In this document: one piece after another, positions 10,717-22,259 of the stretch
How the letters are laid out: the number at the start of each line of letters is the position of its first letter
How positions within the stretch are numbered: the stretch's first letter is position 1
From: Liopterus haemorrhoidalis
Taxonomy: Eukaryota > Arthropoda > Insecta > Coleoptera > Dytiscidae
Direction of reading: 5' to 3'
DNA: 64,000 bases
Assembly: GCA_963971575.1 (NCBI GenBank)
Contig: OZ020624.1
Location: 1,121,001 to 1,185,000 of the forward strand
Program-made: the position numbers and the translations under genes
Notes under the pieces: model-generated
What the model was told of the DNA's origin: nothing
What the model saw: the letters and a program-made list of their open reading frames with translations, nothing else
The model's database searches: none

Positions 10717-11480
10717 ACCGACCGCCAACATATATAATACCCTTTTCACACTAGATCTTTAAGACGAGTGAACTTAAAGTTCACCGATGTTTAACATCGG
10801 TATGCTTTCACACTTGATGTTTAAATCTCTGGTGCTGTCATCAGCTACAGTAATTTTGTCCTTAAGTTACCGTCATGAAATTACCAGTTTTGAACTGTCT
10901 GCGCAGACGCACATTTTGAATTATTATAAACAAATATGGATATTTCATTTCATTCTACAATAAAGACACTACAATAAAGAATATATTACACCTGTATTAA
11001 CATGTAAGTCGATACATTTTATCTCAATTATTGTAGCTCTGTATTTTATTAAACACATTATTAAAATAAATAATTTTATTATAACAATAAGTATAAACTT
11101 TTTATAACGTCGATATAATACAGTATTCTTGTTTATGATAATATAAAATGTTGACAGCACAAATTCAAGGAGTATTTTTTTATAATAGAAATTAAGTTGG
11201 CAATGCGGACGAAGTTTAAGACGCAGATCTCTGTCTTAAACATCGCTTGTATTTAGACGAGGCCATACGGTTTCACATTAGCGTTTAAAGATACATTCAC
11301 TTTAACATCCGATCTTAAAGATCTAGTGTGAAAAGGGTATAAGGGAGGTATTGTGATCATACCGATTTTGACATTTCGAGATTTCGATGGATCTCCACGA
11401 ATTGAGGTCCCTACATAACGTTTTGAGTATTTTTAGTATGATGTCTGTCGGTCTGTCAGTCCGTCCGTCGTTATATAATT
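10717..11480 (+). repeat. Family G repeat left end, split by a TIR element
   Basis: ACCGACCGCCAACATATATAA at 10717-10737 resumes at 11340 with AAGGGAGGTATTGTGATCAT and runs through the CCCTACATAACG block into a short GTC/CTGTC run near 11450. The interruption is the element 10738-11339. Confidence 0.85.
10738..11339 (+). mobile_element. 602-bp TIR element, TAA duplication (Harbinger-type TSD)
   Basis: Ends TACCCTTTTCACACTAGATC and its inverted partner are flanked by TAA (10735-10737 and 11340-11342). The target is restored exactly as in uninterrupted family G copies. It also carries a second inverted pair (GACGAGTGAACTTAAAGTTC, AACATCGG). The 63-residue minus-strand frame inside is shared with the copy at 15063 but has no protein motif. 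No transposase, so non-autonomous. Confidence 0.85.
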
Positions 11481-11947
11481 ACAATTTTTAGTGCGACAGT
11501 CTTTTAACATCACCTGATAAATTTATTTAATACAACCTTTAATTAAAATTTGATCTTATAATGAGTTTATTCTAAACGTTCAACATTCCTGTGCTCGGTA
11601 ATTTTCTTATATTGCTAACGTATACACAATATTAATGTCGATGATTTACAAGTGAATAAATTTCTAGTTATTAATTAAATAAATTCTTTGTATAGATCAT
11701 AAAAAGCATTCCTCTGCCTAAAATGGTAAAGCGACTTGTACATATGTATGTATGTATGTATTCAGAATTTACTCAATACATGTAACAGCACAAACCACTG
11801 TCTCTATACGTACTTATGTCTTTGTGTCAATCATCTAAACCAGAGGATCTCAATAGTTCGAAATTATTTACAAGTGCAGTAAACCTATTTAGAGTCAAAT
11901 TAGTGACCCATGGACTACCTTTGCAGATTTTAGAGACTATTTGTAAG
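11481..11947. other. Unresolved AT-rich stretch with short (TATG)n
   Basis: Holds a short ATGTATGTATGTATG run near 11744-11760. No gene seen. Confidence 0.3.
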
Positions 11948-12225
11948 CAGGGTGACCAGATATCAGTTGAGGTAAACCTTAAGATTGAAAAAAAAATGTA
12001 AATATCTATAGTATATTTTATTCAATTTTAATTTTGCTCACCTCCAAAAAATACAAGTGATGAGCAAAAAAAAGATCTTCACCTTCAAAATACAAGTGAT
12101 GAGCAAAAAAAATGTCCTCACGTCCAAAATACAAACCCGGAGATTTTATAACAAAACCCGGAGCCCTGAGACTCCGGCCCGAAACCCTGTGACTCCAGGT
12201 GAAATCATGAGACCTGGTCACCCTG
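11948..12225. mobile_element. Short hAT with CAGGGTGACC ends
   Basis: Left end CAGGGTGACCAGATATC and right end CCTGGTCACCCTG are inverted. Flanking octamers TTTGTAAG and TTTGTGGA match at 6 of 8. The interior has two copies of the ACAAGTGATGAGCAAAAAAA module that also occurs in hATs at 21162, 24273, 24514 and 51155. Confidence 0.7.
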
Positions 12226-12539
12226 TTTGTGGACGCGTGACATATATTTGCTTGTGTTGCACATTTTATTTGTAACGAAACGCATAAACCAACCAGATAA
12301 AGTCTCTAAGACTTTCGTACACCACTAGTTGTGAACCCTTTGGGAAATTTTAGCATTTTTTTAATATTTTAAAATTATATTACAGTTAAAAGATTTTATA
12401 ATTCAGATAATAGAAATATAGAAGCGTAGAAAACGTAACTTAACATCTAGAATTGTTGAATTCTTAGTGGCTCTGAGTCGACTATCTGGTAGTTTATTCA
12501 AACTTGTTTTTTTTTTTTTTGATTTTATCTAAGTCAATA
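12226..12539. other. Unresolved AT-rich stretch
   Basis: No gene or repeat recognised. A poly-T run lies at about 12506-12520. Confidence 0.3.
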
Positions 12540-13006
12540 CAGTGGGTATTGTTTATAACGACGTTGAAGGGACCAATGAAATTAGGTCGTTATAACCATA
12601 GGTCGTTATATCCAAACACTATAAATACATTGTTGAAAAATATGTACATTTTATTACCGACCGCCAACATATATAAGGGAGGTATTGTGATACCGATTTT
12701 AACATTTCGAGAATTCGATGGATCTCCACGAATTGAGGTTCCTACATAACGTTTTGACTATTTTTAGCATAATGTCTGTCTGTCTATTTGTCTCTCCGTC
12801 GGTCTGTGTAAACGTGCAAAGCAAATTCGGCTAAAAGGATTTTTATGAAACTTCATATTTAAGCTTTTGACATCAATAGCACGAGTTGGTCAACTTTTGG
12901 TAAAAATCGGTTGACTAGAAATTTGATATTTTATTTTTTTCTTATATATTATTTTATATTTTCTCATCTATGCATTTTATATAAATATTTTTTTTGATAT
13001 CCACTG
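12540..13006. mobile_element. pogo/Tigger-like TA-flanked fragment with nested family G
   Basis: Left end CAGTGGGTATTGTTTATAAC and right end reverse complement CAGTGGATATC are flanked by TA (12538-12539 and 13007-13008). The same left-end sequence recurs at 33629-33709 and 51008-51120. No transposase is present. Pogo-type assignment is inferred from the CAGTG end and TA target. Confidence 0.55.
12655..12946 (+). repeat. Family G repeat, truncated copy
   Basis: Begins ACCGACCGCCAACATATATA, carries the GGTTCCTACATAACG block, a GTCTGTCTGTCTATTTG core and then CGTGCAAAGCAAATTCGGC, ending soon after GGTTGACTAGAAATTTGATA. Inserted inside the pogo-like fragment. Confidence 0.85.
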
Positions 13007-14046
13007 TACTTTGTGGTGACAGCGTACATTTTGAGAAGCGCTGGCCCATGCTGAGAAGTGAGCAACGGTCAATACCTTATATGTGAGAATTTATTCTAGG
13101 CAGATGATAATGTTTTTTGCCTCTAGCGCTGGAGCCTTTCTTTGAAAAGTTTCATAATAAACTTTTTTAATTCCGGATTAAGAAAATAAAAAGAAAAGTA
13201 AACTTTCAAGAAGAAAATTTTTATTAGAGAAAAATTACACAACATGTTACAAACCAATGAAAAACAACAAACATGAATCAAAATTGCTACCAAAAGAACT
13301 TCAAATATCCAGTGTTAAATCCACGTTTTTATTCAGGGGGGGGGGGGTAGATGAATCGGGATGGGGACTACAAGAGTCCAGGGTGAAGAAGATTAAGCCG
13401 GTATTTTTTAGGGTTTTGTAGCTATGATCACCAAAAAACCCTTATAACGTCACTCATGTGTCTGTCTGTCTGTCTGTACGGTAGAAATTGTAGCCAAACG
13501 GTTGAACATAGAAAGTTTAAATTTGGCATACTTGTACAACCTTTTGACCCACATATAGGGAAACTATAGAGAGTTCAAACAAAATACAGCGCGGGATAAA
13601 TATAAACAAATATGTATTTAATAAAAAAATAAATATATATTTTTTAAAATTTTGAGTGGGGTATCAAATGAAACCTCTCAATACGTGGATGGACAATAAA
13701 TTTTTATTTTTGAAAACTCTTTTTTTTATGGGGATTTGTCAATATAATTTTTTATTTTAATACGATTTTTTCCAAAAAAGGGGTTAAATTAAAAATTTTA
13801 AAAAATTCGAAGCAATGTATATTACTATGAACCGTAAACGTACGAAAGGAATTTTATATCCGATTTCGATTTTGGAAAATATTACAGAGTTTGTGTTATT
13901 GATTTTTTTTTTGTGGGGATGTTAAATGGAAGCTCTGTAAGTGCAGATTAAGAAACGGTAATTGATTTTTGAAATACATTTCATGTTGACTAAATTTTGC
14001 CAAGTATTAAGATTTTCGTTTAATATCTTAAAAACATATATTTTTT
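13007..14046. other. Unresolved, with a second GTCT-bearing repeat
   Basis: Positions 13390-13560 hold TTAGGGTTTTGTAGCTATGA, a (TGTC)n run at 13459-13477, then GTAGCCAAACGGTTGAACAT. The layout parallels family G but the sequence differs. A C/G homopolymer lies near 13337-13348. The rest is AT-rich with no coding signal. Confidence 0.35.
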
Positions 14047-14469
14047 TTATACATCGATACATTTTGTTATGGGTAGAGAAGAGGTACGTAAATTTATTTT
14101 GCAAATATCGACTAGGAAAATAACTAAATAACTGGCCAGTTGCTGGGATTCCATTTCTAGTAGAGAATCTATTAGTTTTTCATACAGTCGCAATATAAAC
14201 AATGTCTCTGTAGGCGTTATGCTCTTGCGTGACAAAAGATCGCTCGCAGTGTTGCCGGGTCTGGATTTGAATGATATTTTTGCAATTAAACATAAAAAAA
14301 GCGTTAAAATATATATTATGGTATTATTAGAGATATATGATACACGGTAGAAAAAATCTAACTGCAACCTTCTTGTCGTGCCTATTGATTTAAAGGATTT
14401 AAAACCAACACTTGTAATTGTGTTACGTAGTGACAGGCATTCATCGTTTGGCCTTCTAATAATCATCAT
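14047..14469 (-). CDS. Hypothetical 140-residue open frame
   Basis: One of the longest minus-strand frames not explained by a known transposon. It starts MMIIRRPNDECLSL, has a hydrophobic stretch IIYILTLFLCLIAKI around residues 51-65 that could span a membrane, and a polar middle ASDLLSRKSITPTETLF. I do not recognise it. No intron or promoter signal is evident, and in AT-rich DNA a frame of this size can be chance or part of a decayed element. Treat as unsupported unless transcripts cover it. Confidence 0.15.
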   Translation of the reverse strand: MMIIRRPNDECLSLRNTITSVGFKSFKSIGTTRRLQLDFFYRVSYISNNTIIYILTLFLCLIAKISFKSRPGNTASDLLSRKSITPTETLFILRLYEKLIDSLLEMESQQLASYLVIFLVDICKINLRTSSLPITKCIDV

Positions 14470-15062
14470 TCACTGACTAAATATCTACAAAACCCTGAAA
14501 TGTCTGAAAATTCACACTTCACATCAATTTTTTATACGGTAGTCTTTTTAATATCTGTGTATGTTTCCACGTATTAGTTTAACACATTGGTGGATCTTTT
14601 ATTTTTGTTTTTATTCTCTCGAATAGACAAAGAAACAAAATAATGTTCCCCTAAATGCACTAAAAATTACATTTTAATTCTCTGTCTCTATCAACAATTA
14701 TCCATCAAATTATCTCAGTTTCAAACAATTACAAAGAAATTAAAAAATAATGCAGCTAACAACAAAAAACATTATAATAATCAAGACAAAAAACATAAAA
14801 ATATCGTTCCCATCACTATAAAGCATCGCGTGCTTCCATACTACGAGCCTTTCTGAGAATTCAAAGAGAAAGTATTAAAACGACTGACTGTGAGAGGGGG
14901 GGGGGGGCAAGGGGAGCATTCATTCACCTGTTTTAAAACTACAAATGTTGAGGTTAGTTCGTCTGGGCCCGCAGTAACTTGTGAAGGAATTTCAGTACCG
15001 GTTTTGACTTGTTTATTACCATATGTTTTCATTTTAAAAATTGTTTTCTTTTGTTAGGACAC
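14470..15062. other. Unresolved stretch with poly-G run
   Basis: Contains a run of about a dozen G at 14896-14907. No gene recognised. Confidence 0.3.
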
Positions 15063-15646
15063 TTGTAATACTTGGATGTTAAAGTGAATATATCTTTAAA
15101 CGCTAATGTGAAACCGTATGGCCTCGGTTAAATACAAGCGATGTTTAAGACAGAGATCTGCGTCTTAAACTTCGTCCGCATTGCCAACTTAATTACTATT
15201 ATAAAAAAATACTCCTTGAATTTGTGCTGTCAACATTTTATATTATCATAAACAAGAATACTGTATTATATCGACGTTATAAGAAGTTTATACTTATTGT
15301 TATAATAAAATTATTTATTTTAATAATGTGTTTAATAAAATACAGAGCTACAATAATTGAGATAAAATGTATCGACTTACATGTTAATACAGGTGTAATA
15401 TATTCTTTATTGTAGTGTCTTTATTGTAGAATGAAATGAAATATCCATATTTGTTTATAATAATTCAAAATGTGCGTCTGCGCAGACAGTTCAAAACTGG
15501 TAATTTCATGACGGTAACTTAAGGACAAAATTACTGTAGCTGATGACAGCACCAGAGATTTAAACATCAAGTGTGAAAGCATACCGATCTTAAACATCGG
15601 TGAACTTTAAGTTCACTCGTCTTAAAGGTCTAGTGTGAAAAGGGTA
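15063..15646 (-). mobile_element. Second copy of the 602-bp TIR element, opposite orientation
   Basis: Reads as the reverse complement of 10738-11339 over nearly its whole length with few differences, ending CTAGTGTGAAAAGGGTA followed by TTA (15647-15649). The other terminus is missing: about the first 30 bases expected before GGATGTTAAAGTGAA are replaced by unrelated sequence. With the copy at 10.7 kb it forms an inverted pair about 3.7 kb apart. Confidence 0.85.
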
Positions 15647-15689
15647 TTAGATCATTACGTTGGTATTATTTTAAGTTCTAAGCGAAATT

Positions 15690-15775
15690 TATTCTAGTTA
15701 GTTAGTTAAAATTTTTGGCGCGCAGCAACAAAGGCTATTTGCGCCTAACAAAGCCTATTTAAGAAATTTATTCTA
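15690..15775 (-). repeat. LINE 3'-end tail fragment
   Basis: TTAGTTAGTTAAAATTTTTGG then CAGCAACAAAGGCTATTTGCG: the reverse complement of the 3' tail (AGGCGCAAATAGCC) found after LINE coding at 58218-58285. Confidence 0.6.
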
Positions 15776-16047
15776 GCAATAATCCTTGAACCTAACGTTT
15801 TGAGTTACATCTATGTTTGTTGTTGATTTTTTTCTTGGTGATTAATTTCTCAGTATTGCCACCTGAACAAACTCATTTGTCTAACAGTACACGTAAGTTT
15901 GTTCAGCTGATTTAAGTTGCACACACTTCTAGAAATTTTTTAAGACGTCGATTTCTTGGAAATACATTAAATTTGTATTAGGATCGTACTGGAACGTTAT
16001 AGAACTAATGATTGTTGCATAGAAAATTATGTTATATAAGAAATAAA

Positions 16048-17672
16048 TAAATACTATAAGAAAAAATCAGCTGTGGCCACCACAGGACCGACCGCCATCA
16101 TAAAGTACTTGTATAAAATACATTCTAGCAGCAGAGTAGAAATAACTTGGCCTAATATTTTCTAACAGAGATATTATTTATCATGACCATGGAAACGTTA
16201 CATATAAGTATGAATAAATAGACACTTAGAAAAAATTTCGAAAAATGTTTCAATATTTTTTCGTTTTATCAAAAAATGTCTCAAATAAAAGTTATTAGCT
16301 ATTGCTTTTATAGCAACTTTAGTTAAATATTTTTTTTCGAAATATTTTTCTGTTGTGAAATATAAATAATAAATTCTAATTAAATTTTAAAATATTTCTT
16401 ACCTTTTTACAACTTTTTAGCACAAATTTTCAATTTAATTTCCTTAAAAAATATCAAATGTCATCATTAGACAAAAATAGGTAGCCATCTTCGGATACTT
16501 AGCGTCAGTTGACGTCATGTCCCTAGGGCCAATCAAAAGGCCTAATTAAAAAGTCCTTGATCAAATTTTATCTGCATAAAGTTCAATTAAAACATACGTT
16601 TTTCCAGTAAATTACATTGTAATCCTAATGACGTATATTTATATTTTGATTTGATTCAGAAATGTATGGTAAGTGCTGCTTACCCGGGAATACACCTAAA
16701 CTAAACCAAATATCTGAACTAATTACTGAATTAGACCAAATAATTAGAGCGGATTAATGGAAACTAGTTCAAATGACTGTAGCTCGCTTATTTATGAACG
16801 GATTTTGAAAATAATTACAGTTTTAGAATTAGGAGTGCATGAGGCTTCTGACTGTATAATAAAAAACATCGAATTCGCAAGTTGGTAAAAAAATTTGCTC
16901 CAGTTTTGACCGAAAATAGAGCACGGCCATAACTCGCTTATTTATGGACCGATTTCGATGGGATTTGACACAGAATATTACAATTAGTGTCTCCTGGTGT
17001 GTAGGTGTTCAAAATTCATGTATTTGTACAGAAAAGGCCTAAATGGGGTCCAATTTTTTTAAATTTACAATATTTTTAATGTTTATGGGCCAATTTTGAT
17101 AAAATTTTATACATGGAGACAAAATTAGTTTCTGCTCCTTATATGAGAGACAAAGTTTATATATCTATACAAAAAAAAAGCCTAACGGGGGCCCTATTTC
17201 AAAAAATTAAATAAATGTTATATTATATTTTTTCGTTTTATCAAATAATGTCTGTTGATAGTTATTGCTTTTATAGCAGCTTTTGTTAAATAAATTTTTT
17301 CGAAATATTTCTCTGTTGTGAAATATTCGCAAAAATCTTAAAATCGTCACGAGTAAACTCCCATTTCTAGTCAACCGATTTTTACTAAAAGTTGTTCAAC
17401 TCGTGCCATTGATGTCAAAAGCTTAAATATGAAGTTTCATACAAATCCTTTTTGCCGAATTTACTCTGCACGTGTACACAGACAGACGGATGGACGGACA
17501 GACAGACAGATGGACAGACAGACAGACAGACGGACGGACAGACAGACAGACCGGCAGACATCATGCTAAAAATGGTAAAAACGTTATGTAGGGACCTCAA
17601 TTCGTGGAGATCCATCGAAATGTCAAAATCGGTATGATCACAATACCTCCCTTATATATGTTGGCGGTTGGT
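16048..17672 (-). repeat. Family G repeat, full-length copy (~1.6 kb)
   Basis: The most complete copy. ACCGACCGCCATCATA at 16087 faces ACCGACCGCCAACATA (reverse complement of the other end, 17657-17672, with one change here), giving a ~16-bp inverted repeat. The conserved flank CAGCTGTGGCCACCACAGG just outside the first end also occurs with other copies. The interior holds AT-rich DNA with repeated 'TTATTTATGGACCGATTT' segments, a CAGA/GACGGACG microsatellite (17480-17550) and the conserved TGCACGTGTACAC and CCCTACATAACG blocks. No coding frame. Class uncertain: a TIR MITE, or a Helitron-like element with a GTCY core. Confidence 0.75.
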
Positions 17673-18381
17673 AAACTGCGTAAATCGAGTTCTACCTGTT
17701 GTAAAAACGCCTTTATATACAAACGGTGACCCGCAAACTAAATTTTGAGAGCCACTGTGCTCCAATATGACCGAACGTCTCCTGTCAATGACCTGATCAG
17801 TCTACCTTAGCACCTGTAACACAGATTGTTAAAGTTTTTAGTGCAAATGTTTACTGCTTTATTTTTGTCTAGACAGAGACAAAGAATGAAACTATATTTT
17901 TATGGTCTGATATAAACAGAAATGTGCTAAGTTAGAAGGATGTTGTTTAGACTAGGAGTTATGTCTCTAATCTTGGTTTATTGTTGAGTACAATGTCTCA
18001 TATTCACTATTCTTTTATGTTACGTTGTTATGTTTATTTGGGTTTCTGTTATAATTTAATCAACATCAAAACATAAAGTTGAAACATAAGCAATAATTTC
18101 GTGTAGGTCGTCAATTCTTCCAAGCTGACTTGCACTTGATGCTTTCCCAACTACTAAAGATTAGCATTCGATTAATCGTTGTCATCTCTACCAACTACAC
18201 TAGAATAAGGGTGTTTGATTGGAGGAAATTGTGATCCGGAATCAAAAATGCGGACTCTACACCAAATAGAAAATACTAAGAAAATCTTTGCAAATAGTTA
18301 TAGATATACTATTGTGTTACATCGCCCAATTTGTAATCAATATTATAACGAGCAATTGAGTATCATTTATAATTTATATTT
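17673..18381. other. Unresolved AT-rich stretch
   Basis: Nothing recognised on either strand. Confidence 0.3.
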
Positions 18382-18576
18382 TTAAAAACAACGTGTCGTT
18401 TGTAGCATACGTGTGGTGATATAAATATAGCGAGATATAATTTTGAAGTGTGGCATCATTGAGATAAGAAGGTTATCGCACAGCTGAGCTCTGGGCGCCA
18501 GTCGCTCCAGCGTGGGTGTCACTTCCTTCGCGACAATGCGTGGGCCCTTTGGCTCGCGATTATCCACATTCAACAA
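18382..18576 (-). CDS. Possible short exon, unrecognised
   Basis: A minus-strand frame in a locally GC-richer patch reads MLNVDNREPKGPRIV then AKEVTPTLERLAPRAQLC before a more AT-rich end. Composition of the first ~45 codons is more coding-like than that of its neighbours. I know no family match, see no clear splice signals and cannot exclude a decayed transposon. It stands alone between repeats. Confidence 0.2.
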   Translation of the reverse strand: MLNVDNREPKGPRIVAKEVTPTLERLAPRAQLCDNLLISMMPHFKIISRYIYITTRMLQTTRCF

Positions 18577-18908
18577 TTATAACATACGCAGATCAATTCT
18601 GTAAAAATTTACTGTGTATTAACGTTACTACAAGATAAAATATTATAAAAAGCATAATGACTTTCATTCATGATAGTAACTGACCTTGCTCATAGGGACA
18701 ATTTTTGTCACTATGATCATAGTAACTGAGTTACAGAATTGGTCTGATTGTCACATTTTTAAAAAGTACGCTATTTCGATAGACTCCTTGGACTTTTCCC
18801 TCTTCAACTCAGTTATTATTATTGTTGCTGGCTTTTATAGTTTTTTTTTTTTTTTGAATTTTATGGTCTTTACTACTGTGGCAATTTTATAGTTTTGATA
18901 GTATTGAA
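18577..18908. repeat. Diverged dispersed repeat, also at 39.7-39.9 kb
   Basis: The segment CTCAACTCAGTTATTATTAT with its surroundings (18760-18830), and AGTATTGAAACG...ATTCTACGTCAAA beyond the hAT (19310-19345), match 39720-39900 in order. This suggests one old repeat split here by the hAT 18909-19257. Confidence 0.45.
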
Positions 18909-19257
18909 TAAGGCTGCCAATTTTCTTACGAACGGGAATTTTTTGTGTTGCATAACGTTCATGATTTAATGATCGCACTGTATTATATTAATGGGAATCC
19001 CCTGCTAGCTACTAACAGCGTGAAGATATCGGTCCGCTTAAAGTTTAAATTTTGGATTTAAAAAAAAAAAATCGTTAATATTTAGTTAACATTTTTATAA
19101 AAGCAATATTATTATTCTGGAATAAGTGCTATATTTCCGAATGCGGGACATGCCGGACAAATAATAATTTTCCGGGACGAATTTATCAATAGTAAAGCGG
19201 GATATGAGTCGCTCATCCGGGACTGTCCCGCCTATGCCGGGACGGTTGGCAGTCTTA
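18909..19257. mobile_element. Short hAT, TAAGGCTGCCAA ends, 'GTCCCGG' family
   Basis: Termini TAAGGCTGCCAA and (reverse complement) TAAGACTGCCAA, flanked by GTATTGAA and TTATTGAA (7 of 8 identical). The interior is rich in CGGGAC motifs, like the larger relative at 54466-55189. Confidence 0.7.
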
Positions 19258-21161
19258 TTATTGAAGGAAGTTTAATTTTTTGGGCTACACAGATTTTTTC
19301 GAGAGACCCAGTATTGAAACGAAACTATTGACGTATTCTACGTCAAACAAAACTAAGACGAAACTAAAATTAGATATTTTTGGAATTAAGAACATGAATT
19401 GACTTTAATTATTTTTAATGCACTCTTTGGTTCTTCTGCGGACTGCATGGATACGTTTGCAGTCCTTGGAGATGGTTCTATCACCCCCCATGAGCTCATG
19501 AAAGTCCATGAACATAGATGTGTAAGCCTCCCATTAGCCCATGTATTATACTTATGGAAAGTGTGAAAAAACTAAAAGCTTATGAGACTATTTTTAACAT
19601 TTATTACATTTTTTAACCATAAACATGCATTTTATACACAAAACAAGTGAAGTTTTTTTTAAGGCTCATAGATTTTTTTTTTGTTGCATATATTTTTTCA
19701 GTTTGATAAACATTTGGGGGGAAGTCCTAAATATTTAAGTATCTCATTTTTAATCTGTGTTGTATCCGCACCTCTGGCTTATACCTTTATGTATTTCTTG
19801 AATTAATTAGTATTACTTATTTTTTAAAATCACATTTTCAAGTAAAATCCTACCGTGTGAAAATATTAAATTTAATCATGGGAACAATAATGTTTGCAAA
19901 AACTGTAAGTTGCAAGTATCATAACCTTCTCAACAATTCGCACGCTAATAAATGAAATTGAAAACAAACCAACGCAATATCCGTTTTGAAAAATGATGCT
20001 GTTGTCATCAAAATGATTATTTCAATTTAGTAATTCATTACAAAACCACTTATTTATTTGATGACAAAAACATTACGAACCATTTCAAAACATGCAAAAT
20101 ATTTCTATAAATATTACTCGAAAATATATAAATAATATAACACAGTAATATAATAGGGTTCCAAAGCCTACAAGTAACCCTAATATTGTCATTTATGATT
20201 CTGTTTTTGGACCCTGTTATGGCGTATCCACACTAACATGTAGTAATATGTAGTGGTTAAATTAGTGTTTGGTGTAAAGTGTGTCTATGTGTATAAATGT
20301 GTGTTTCTTTTGGACTTAGCTGTATCGACGTAATTGTAAGTTTAATGTAATTAATGTAAATATTTAAACCGTATCATAATTAAAGTAGATTAGCTAAAAT
20401 GTTGAGTTTAATTGAACAACCCTTAACTCCTTCCAAGAATCATAGCAACCAGCTAGCGGACTAATAGGGGAGGTCCAGACTTGATCCGCTCGCTAGTCTG
20501 GATACTCATAGTGTGAGGGAGACCTAGTGTTTGAGGGATGAGAGTAAGTACGAATGAAATAAATAAATCAGCCATACTGTGACATTTCTTATTTATATGG
20601 TATATAGAGGCTCCCCACACCGATTACTTTTCAACCGAACCTTGTATATATTGTATGTGCATCTATGTTTGTTTTTTGTTTGTCTATGTTAGTGTGTAGT
20701 GTGATACAATATGTTAAATGTTTTTTGTCCTTCCATTGATCTGTTATCCTGACCTACCACATTTCTACAACTGGAGCATTGATAATAATGTGATCAAGTT
20801 GCATGTATGGCTTACATACCACTACTACATACGTGTATGTATGATATGTCTTATTTTTTACACCAACAAATGTCCTCGCTGGGAAATAGTTTTATTGTAA
20901 TTGAGTTATTTGTTAAGTTATGTATAAAAATATTGTTTCCGCATTGATTGAACAACTGAGGGACACAGGAAGTTATCGCTATTTATGTTTATTAAACCAA
21001 GCGTAGACAAAATAATCTAATCAAACATTTTTTAATCATTTTTAATACAGTTAAATCATGATCATTTTGTCCCAACCAAAATGAAAATATATATTGTTGC
21101 TGATCGAACCTTGCTTTTTATGAATTGTTGATGCATTTTTTTGAACTGCGATCGTCGTATT
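19258..21161. other. Unresolved 1.9-kb stretch, possible LTR-like segment
   Basis: Mostly AT-rich without coding signal. Positions 20150-20640 are LTR-like in texture: a GT-rich part, then GGTCCAGACTTGATCCGCTC and an AATAAATAAA signal near 20560. No terminal repeat pair or primer-binding site was found, so this is only a guess. The small frame at 20718-20900 is unrecognised. Confidence 0.25.
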
Positions 21162-21401
21162 CAGAGCCGCAGTAAGGAAAACTTGCGCTAGGGGCAAAAC
21201 TGCGTTTTGGCGCCCTTGGCAAATAAATCTAAGTGATAAGCAAAAACAAAAACAAAACTCACCTCCCAAAATCCAAGTGAAGAGCAAAAAAAAAAGTTTC
21301 TCGCTTTCGCAATGTGGCGCCCCTTAGTCAAGCTCATCGGCGCCCTTTTCCTTAGTGCGCTAGGGGCCGTCGCCCCTTCCGCTCCCCTTACTGCGGCTCT
21401 G
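21162..21401. mobile_element. Short hAT, CAGAGCCGCAG ends (240 bp)
   Basis: Perfect terminal CAGAGCCGCAGTAAGG inverted repeats with the exact duplication GTCGTATT (21154-21161 and 21402-21409). The interior contains the CAAGTGAAGAGCAAAAAAA module. A second copy lies at 24273. Confidence 0.93.
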
Positions 21402-21496
21402 GTCGTATTTGTGCATTAAATTGTTGTGAAGTGTGAATTTTCACACATCTCAGGATTTTGGGATAAGTCGAGGGCAATATTTTTTTTTCTATAATC

Positions 21497-21545
21497 ACAG
21501 GCGCAAATAGCCTCGCTCCAAAAATTTTAACTAACAAACTTTCTA
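21497..21545 (+). repeat. LINE 3'-end tail fragment
   Basis: CAGGCGCAAATAGCC followed by CCAAAAATTTTAACTAAC, as at 58218-58285. Confidence 0.55.
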
Positions 21546-22259
21546 TAATCACATTAAAATCAACAGCTTTAGATAACTTTTATTCGTTAATTTGAGTACT
21601 AAGAGCTTTCGTTTAATTTTTTAAAGTAAATGTTTCTATTAAATTTTCTTGTCCGTAGTTTAGAAGCAGATGCAGAAACATTCTGAATTTTTGAAATGTC
21701 CAAATCCGGTAGCGGTCTTCCCAGTTGTTTTATTTCGAGTTTTTCCTCGAGGGAATACGAAGAAAATGTATTTTTTTTTTCAAAAGGTTACTGATACTGT
21801 TCATTTCTAATAGTAATACAAAACAACACACGACACGACACAGTAAAATAACACACTATAATACGCGACGCGTTCTATATGCAAGCGTAACTCAAACTAA
21901 CGAGCCAAGATACAGCTGGCTCCGGTTTAATGTAATTCTACCGCATGGTTTGACCACCCCATTTTTTCGCGGGGGCCTACAAACTTTCTGAAAACCTATT
22001 GTTCTATGCATTTTTTTTTAGTTTGATGAATATCAGGGTAGTTACGGGGGGACACCCTAAAACTAAAATATTGAAATATTTCACTTATTATTCTCTTCAC
22101 ATCAAAAATGAATGCAAGAAAATTTATTTAGAACGAAGAAACATTCCTTTCGAAGAAAAAATGAATTAAAACAAGAATAAACCAAAAAATTAAACGATAT
22201 TTTTATGTTTATAGTAAAAAATCAAACATCACGTGTATATAACATATACATATGATGAC
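21546..22259. other. Unresolved AT-rich stretch
   Basis: No gene recognised. The frame at 21725-21991 has no known motif. Confidence 0.3.

Noticed and set aside
10969..11160. 63-residue frame identical in the copies at 10969-11160 and 15224-15415
   Set aside because: Identity comes from the two element copies being near identical; composition is AT-driven and there is no protein motif.
17415..17637. Cys/Ser and Thr/Asp repeat frames
   Set aside because: Translations of the CAGA/GTCY microsatellite of family G.
20150..20720. Solo LTR
   Set aside because: LTR-like texture and a polyadenylation-like AATAAA, but no paired ends, TSD or primer-binding site could be identified.
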